Shown: positions 4,906-5,547 of the stretch, one piece after another
How positions within the stretch are numbered: position 1 is the stretch's first letter
How the letters are laid out: the number at the start of each line of letters is the position of its first letter
Assembly: GCA_945876925.1 (NCBI GenBank)
Contig: CAMCQD010000146.1
Span: forward strand, 1 to 5,547
Direction: 5' to 3'
Length of the DNA stretch: 5,547 nucleotides
Source: an uncultured Dermatophilus sp.
Lineage (GTDB): Bacteria > Actinomycetota > Actinomycetes > Actinomycetales > Dermatophilaceae
The notes under the pieces: model-generated
What the model was told of the DNA's origin: nothing
The model's input: the letters and a program-made list of their open reading frames with translations, nothing else
Databases searched by the model: none
Made by a program: the position numbers and the translations under genes

Positions 4906-5547
4906 ATCGCCCGCGCCCCCTCCGCCAGCGCCGCCAATCCGCTCGTGCTCCTCGTCGAGGATGACGAGGCGTTGCGCGTCACCACGCGGATGATCCTGGA
5001 ACGGCACGGGTTCCGCGTAGTCACCGCCGGGGACGGGGTCGAGGCGCTGGAACGGCTGGGCACCGGCCCCGACGTCATCGTCGCCGATGTCGTCATGCCC
5101 CGGATGGACGGGATCACCTTCGTGCGACGCGCCCGCGAGCGGGCCGACATCCCGGCGCTCATCCTCACCGCCCGGGACCTCCCCCATGACCAGATCGCCG
5201 GGTTCGAGGCCGGGGCGGACGACTACGTGGTCAAACCATTCGACGGGGACGTGCTCGCCGCCCGCCTGCGGGCCCTGCTGCGGCGCGGCCGGGCCGCCCG
5301 GGAGGAGAAGGTGACCGTCCTGGGCGACCTGGTCATCGACCGCCCGGGCATGGTGGTGCACCGGGCGGGCAACCGGGTCGACCTGTCCAGCACCGAGTTC
5401 CGGCTGTTCAGCGCATTCCTGGACAATCCTGGCCGGGTGCTCTCGCGGGTCCAGCTGCTCGATGTGGTCTGGGGTGACCCGGACTGGACCGATCCGCACG
5501 TGGTCGAAGTGACCGTGCAGCGGCTGCGCGCCAAGATCGGAGCCGGG
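4903..5547 (+). CDS. OmpR/PhoB-family response regulator, C-terminal end beyond right edge
   Basis: 215 residues are visible from GTG4903; such proteins usually have about 220-240, so only the end is missing. The receiver domain (about 13-127) has the acidic pocket VEDD (18-21), phosphoacceptor Asp62 in VADVVMPRMDG, Thr89, and KPF with Lys111. Tyr108 is the usual switch aromatic. The winged-helix DNA-binding domain starts near residue 137, with LSSTEFRLF (161-169) and the recognition helix region VVEVTVQRLRAKIG (200-213); the final wing is cut off. It should be a phosphorylation-controlled transcription factor binding direct repeats, and such an array lies 43 bp upstream of the GTG. The frame also allows later starts, but the first 12 residues are a plausible short leader and no later start has a better site. 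Partner kinase: that at 2113-3657 is the closest visible, but a kinase gene may follow beyond the edge. Confidence 0.93.
   Translation, partial: MIARAPSASAANPLVLLVEDDEALRVTTRMILERHGFRVVTAGDGVEALERLGTGPDVIVADVVMPRMDGITFVRRARERADIPALILTARDLPHDQIAGFEAGADDYVVKPFDGDVLAARLRALLRRGRAAREEKVTVLGDLVIDRPGMVVHRAGNRVDLSSTEFRLFSAFLDNPGRVLSRVQLLDVVWGDPDWTDPHVVEVTVQRLRAKIGAG

Noticed and set aside
4879..5499. Minus-strand open frame (206 codons) opposite the response regulator
   Set aside because: The plus strand encodes an unmistakable receiver and winged-helix protein; the minus product has no features.

Overview
The window is high-GC bacterial DNA with strong G/C preference at third codon positions, purine-rich Shine-Dalgarno sites and Ala/Gly/Arg/Pro-rich proteins. 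This fits an actinomycete; genus cannot be told from the sequence alone. I find six protein genes, two of them cut by the window edges, and no RNA genes, mobile elements or CRISPR arrays. No gene-free stretch exceeds about 220 bases.

Layout. (1) 1-405, minus: N-terminal part of an alpha/beta-hydrolase (esterase/lipase type) running off the left edge, with a candidate promoter and a long inverted repeat upstream (456-530). (2) 619-1893, minus: a 424-residue lipoprotein predicted to be a parallel beta-helix, followed by a GC-rich hairpin. (3) 2113-3657, plus, divergent from (2): a membrane sensor histidine kinase. (4) 3582-4136, minus: a secreted lipoprotein whose end overlaps the end of the kinase gene. 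(5) 4273-4761, minus: a paralogue of (4), exported but without a lipobox. (6) 4903-5547, plus: an OmpR/PhoB-type response regulator cut by the right edge shortly before its natural end.

How the parts may fit together. Kinase and regulator lie on the same strand but are separated by two opposite-strand genes for related four-cysteine exported proteins. A lipoprotein gene is divergent from the kinase. This resembles an envelope-sensing module whose sensor and regulator are surrounded by surface proteins, which may be inputs or outputs. The most useful regulatory signal is between genes 5 and 6: four heptamers at exact 11-bp spacing (4821-4860), the architecture bound by OmpR/PhoB-type regulators. 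It suggests that the regulator controls itself, its divergent neighbour, or both. That the kinase and regulator are partners is an inference; another kinase could follow the regulator beyond the window.
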